From JAGXLP01 sp964649445 (GTDB lineage Bacteria; Bipolaricaulota; Bipolaricaulia; M55B111): a stretch of 14,792 bases of DNA. Under the pieces are notes generated by a model that had not been told where the DNA came from, searched no databases, and saw only the letters and a list, made by a program, of their open reading frames with translations. This document shows positions 14,308 through 14,792 of the stretch, piece after piece (position 1 is the stretch's first letter; every line of letters begins with the position of its first letter). The stretch is from NCBI GenBank assembly GCA_964649445.1, contig CAZYPS010000041.1:1-14792 (forward strand). The letters are read 5' to 3'. The translations under genes were made by a program, and so were the position numbers.

Positions 14308-14392
14308 TAATCGAATAAAAATGAAAGCGGACAGGTAAGAAATAGCTATGAGGAACGGCGTTTTTTTGCTCTCCGACGGTTCGATGGTTCAT
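14308..14392 (-). pseudogene. Likely 5' part of the His-rich membrane protein gene, out of frame at an A7 tract
   Basis: An ATG at 14392-14390 opens a frame coding MNHRTVGEQK. At seven A residues (14367-14361) a shift of one base joins it to the frame of the downstream gene, giving ...EQK-TPFLIAISYLSAFIFIRL and then the annotated protein. Read this way the protein gains about 28 residues and a first membrane helix. The joined frame needs one A fewer. Either a base-calling or assembly error, a real inactivating indel, or slippage at the A7 tract would explain it. There is only a weak GGTG upstream of this ATG. Confidence 0.5.
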
Positions 14393-14631
14393 CACCCGGA
14401 TCATTTTACTACCTAAAGGAAAAAGTTCAAACTCCGGGAATACAGTGTCAGACAAAAAGGATTCTGTAGATGTAAATTTTTTAAGTTCAAATAGGCATCA
14501 ATTCAAACGTCGGGCTTTCCGGGCCAAGAAATTTCCGACTCGCTTGCTCAAACGGAATTATTTTGCTCAAGTTCGACTACTACAAATTTACCGCAGTAAG
14601 AGTTGTCATTGCTATACCGTTCTCCCTATGC
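14393..14631. other. Intergenic region right of the His-rich protein gene
   Basis: About 240 nt without a supported gene. An 89-codon plus-strand frame from 14445 runs straight through the hairpin repeat and has no ribosome site, so I do not accept it. Short direct repeats are present: AAGTTCAAA at 14424 and 14483, and TTGCTCAA twice between 14543 and 14570. An upstream regulatory role is possible but unsupported. Confidence 0.4.
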
Positions 14632-14770
14632 TATTCCCCACTTACCTGGCTGCCGGATTTAGTCTACTACCGTTTTTAAAAGGTCAAATCAGTTGCCAGG
14701 TAAGTGGGGAATAACAGATGACGGACCATGCGCCGTTTCGCTGGAATTTTCTCGGCCCGGAGCCCTCGAC
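14509..14770. repeat. Imperfect inverted repeat around hairpin copy B
   Basis: The left segment 14509-14534 and the right segment 14745-14770 are reverse complements with about 22 of 28 aligned positions matching and two small gaps; both contain CCGGGCC or its complement. Together they bracket hairpin copy B off-centre (about 98 nt on the left, 31 nt on the right). They could be the ends of a small inserted element. No matching bracket was found around copy A. Confidence 0.35.
14632..14713. repeat. Large hairpin repeat, copy B (perfect 19-bp stem), inverted relative to copy A
   Basis: Arms 14632-14650 and 14695-14713 are exact reverse complements of 19 bp. Reverse-complemented, the whole unit lines up with 5828-5914: shared stem core CTTACCTGGCAAC-GATTT on one side and CTAAATCC-GGCAGCCAGG on the other, with only the middle about 20 bases unlike. 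Two stem pairs differ between copies (G-C to A-T, and C-G to T-A), and both sides change together. No T-tract follows on either strand, so copy B is not an obvious terminator. Confidence 0.85.
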
Positions 14771-14792
14771 AACGAAAGGCCGTTTATTGAAC

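Noticed and set aside
14445..14714. 89-codon plus-strand frame at the right end
   Set aside because: Its C-terminal third is the hairpin repeat itself, there is no ribosome site, and the composition is not protein-like.

Overview
The window is a potassium-transport locus flanked by small membrane-protein genes and unusually structured intergenic DNA. Coding DNA is moderately GC-rich and intergenic DNA is clearly AT-rich. Several genes have strong Shine-Dalgarno sites, and two intergenic regions carry TATAAT boxes with plausible -35 partners, which suggests a bacterium. Against that, the DUF389 protein, the single-domain TrkA and the kdpFABC-plus-Usp layout resemble what I remember of haloarchaeal proteins and operons. 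The acid-rich KdpC tail and two K+ uptake systems side by side fit a salt-adapted ('salt-in' or moderately halophilic) lineage. I cannot settle bacterium versus archaeon from this window; I lean to an uncultured halophilic bacterium with archaeal-like genes.

Left part (1-2800): the 3' end of a DoxX-like membrane protein (+), then a minus-strand set DUF389 protein -> half-size permease -> cupin, read right to left.

Centre (2800-11800): trkA (+) converges on trkH (-). After an intergenic region carrying a large hairpin repeat comes a compact minus-strand operon kdpF-kdpA-kdpB-kdpC-usp, with 1 to 6 nt between genes. kdpF (28 aa) is very short and easily missed. No kdpD or kdpE lies in the window; the operon ends instead with a tandem universal-stress-protein gene. 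KdpC carries an extra N-terminal tail of about 100 residues, half of them Glu or Asp. TrkAH would supply constitutive, moderate-affinity K+ uptake and KdpFABC high-affinity ATP-driven uptake.

Right part (11800-14792): about 640 bp of hairpin-rich non-coding DNA (a perfect small palindrome, two REP-like hairpins and a 17-bp inverted repeat between them). Then follow a DUF4389 membrane protein and a two-TM partner protein (+), and a polytopic His-rich membrane protein (-) whose true N terminus appears to be cut off by a frameshift at an A7 tract. The window ends with a second copy, in opposite orientation, of the hairpin repeat seen upstream of trkH. The two copies differ by compensatory base changes in the stem, the strongest sign here of an uncharacterised structured element. 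No tRNA, rRNA, CRISPR array or complete transposase gene was seen.
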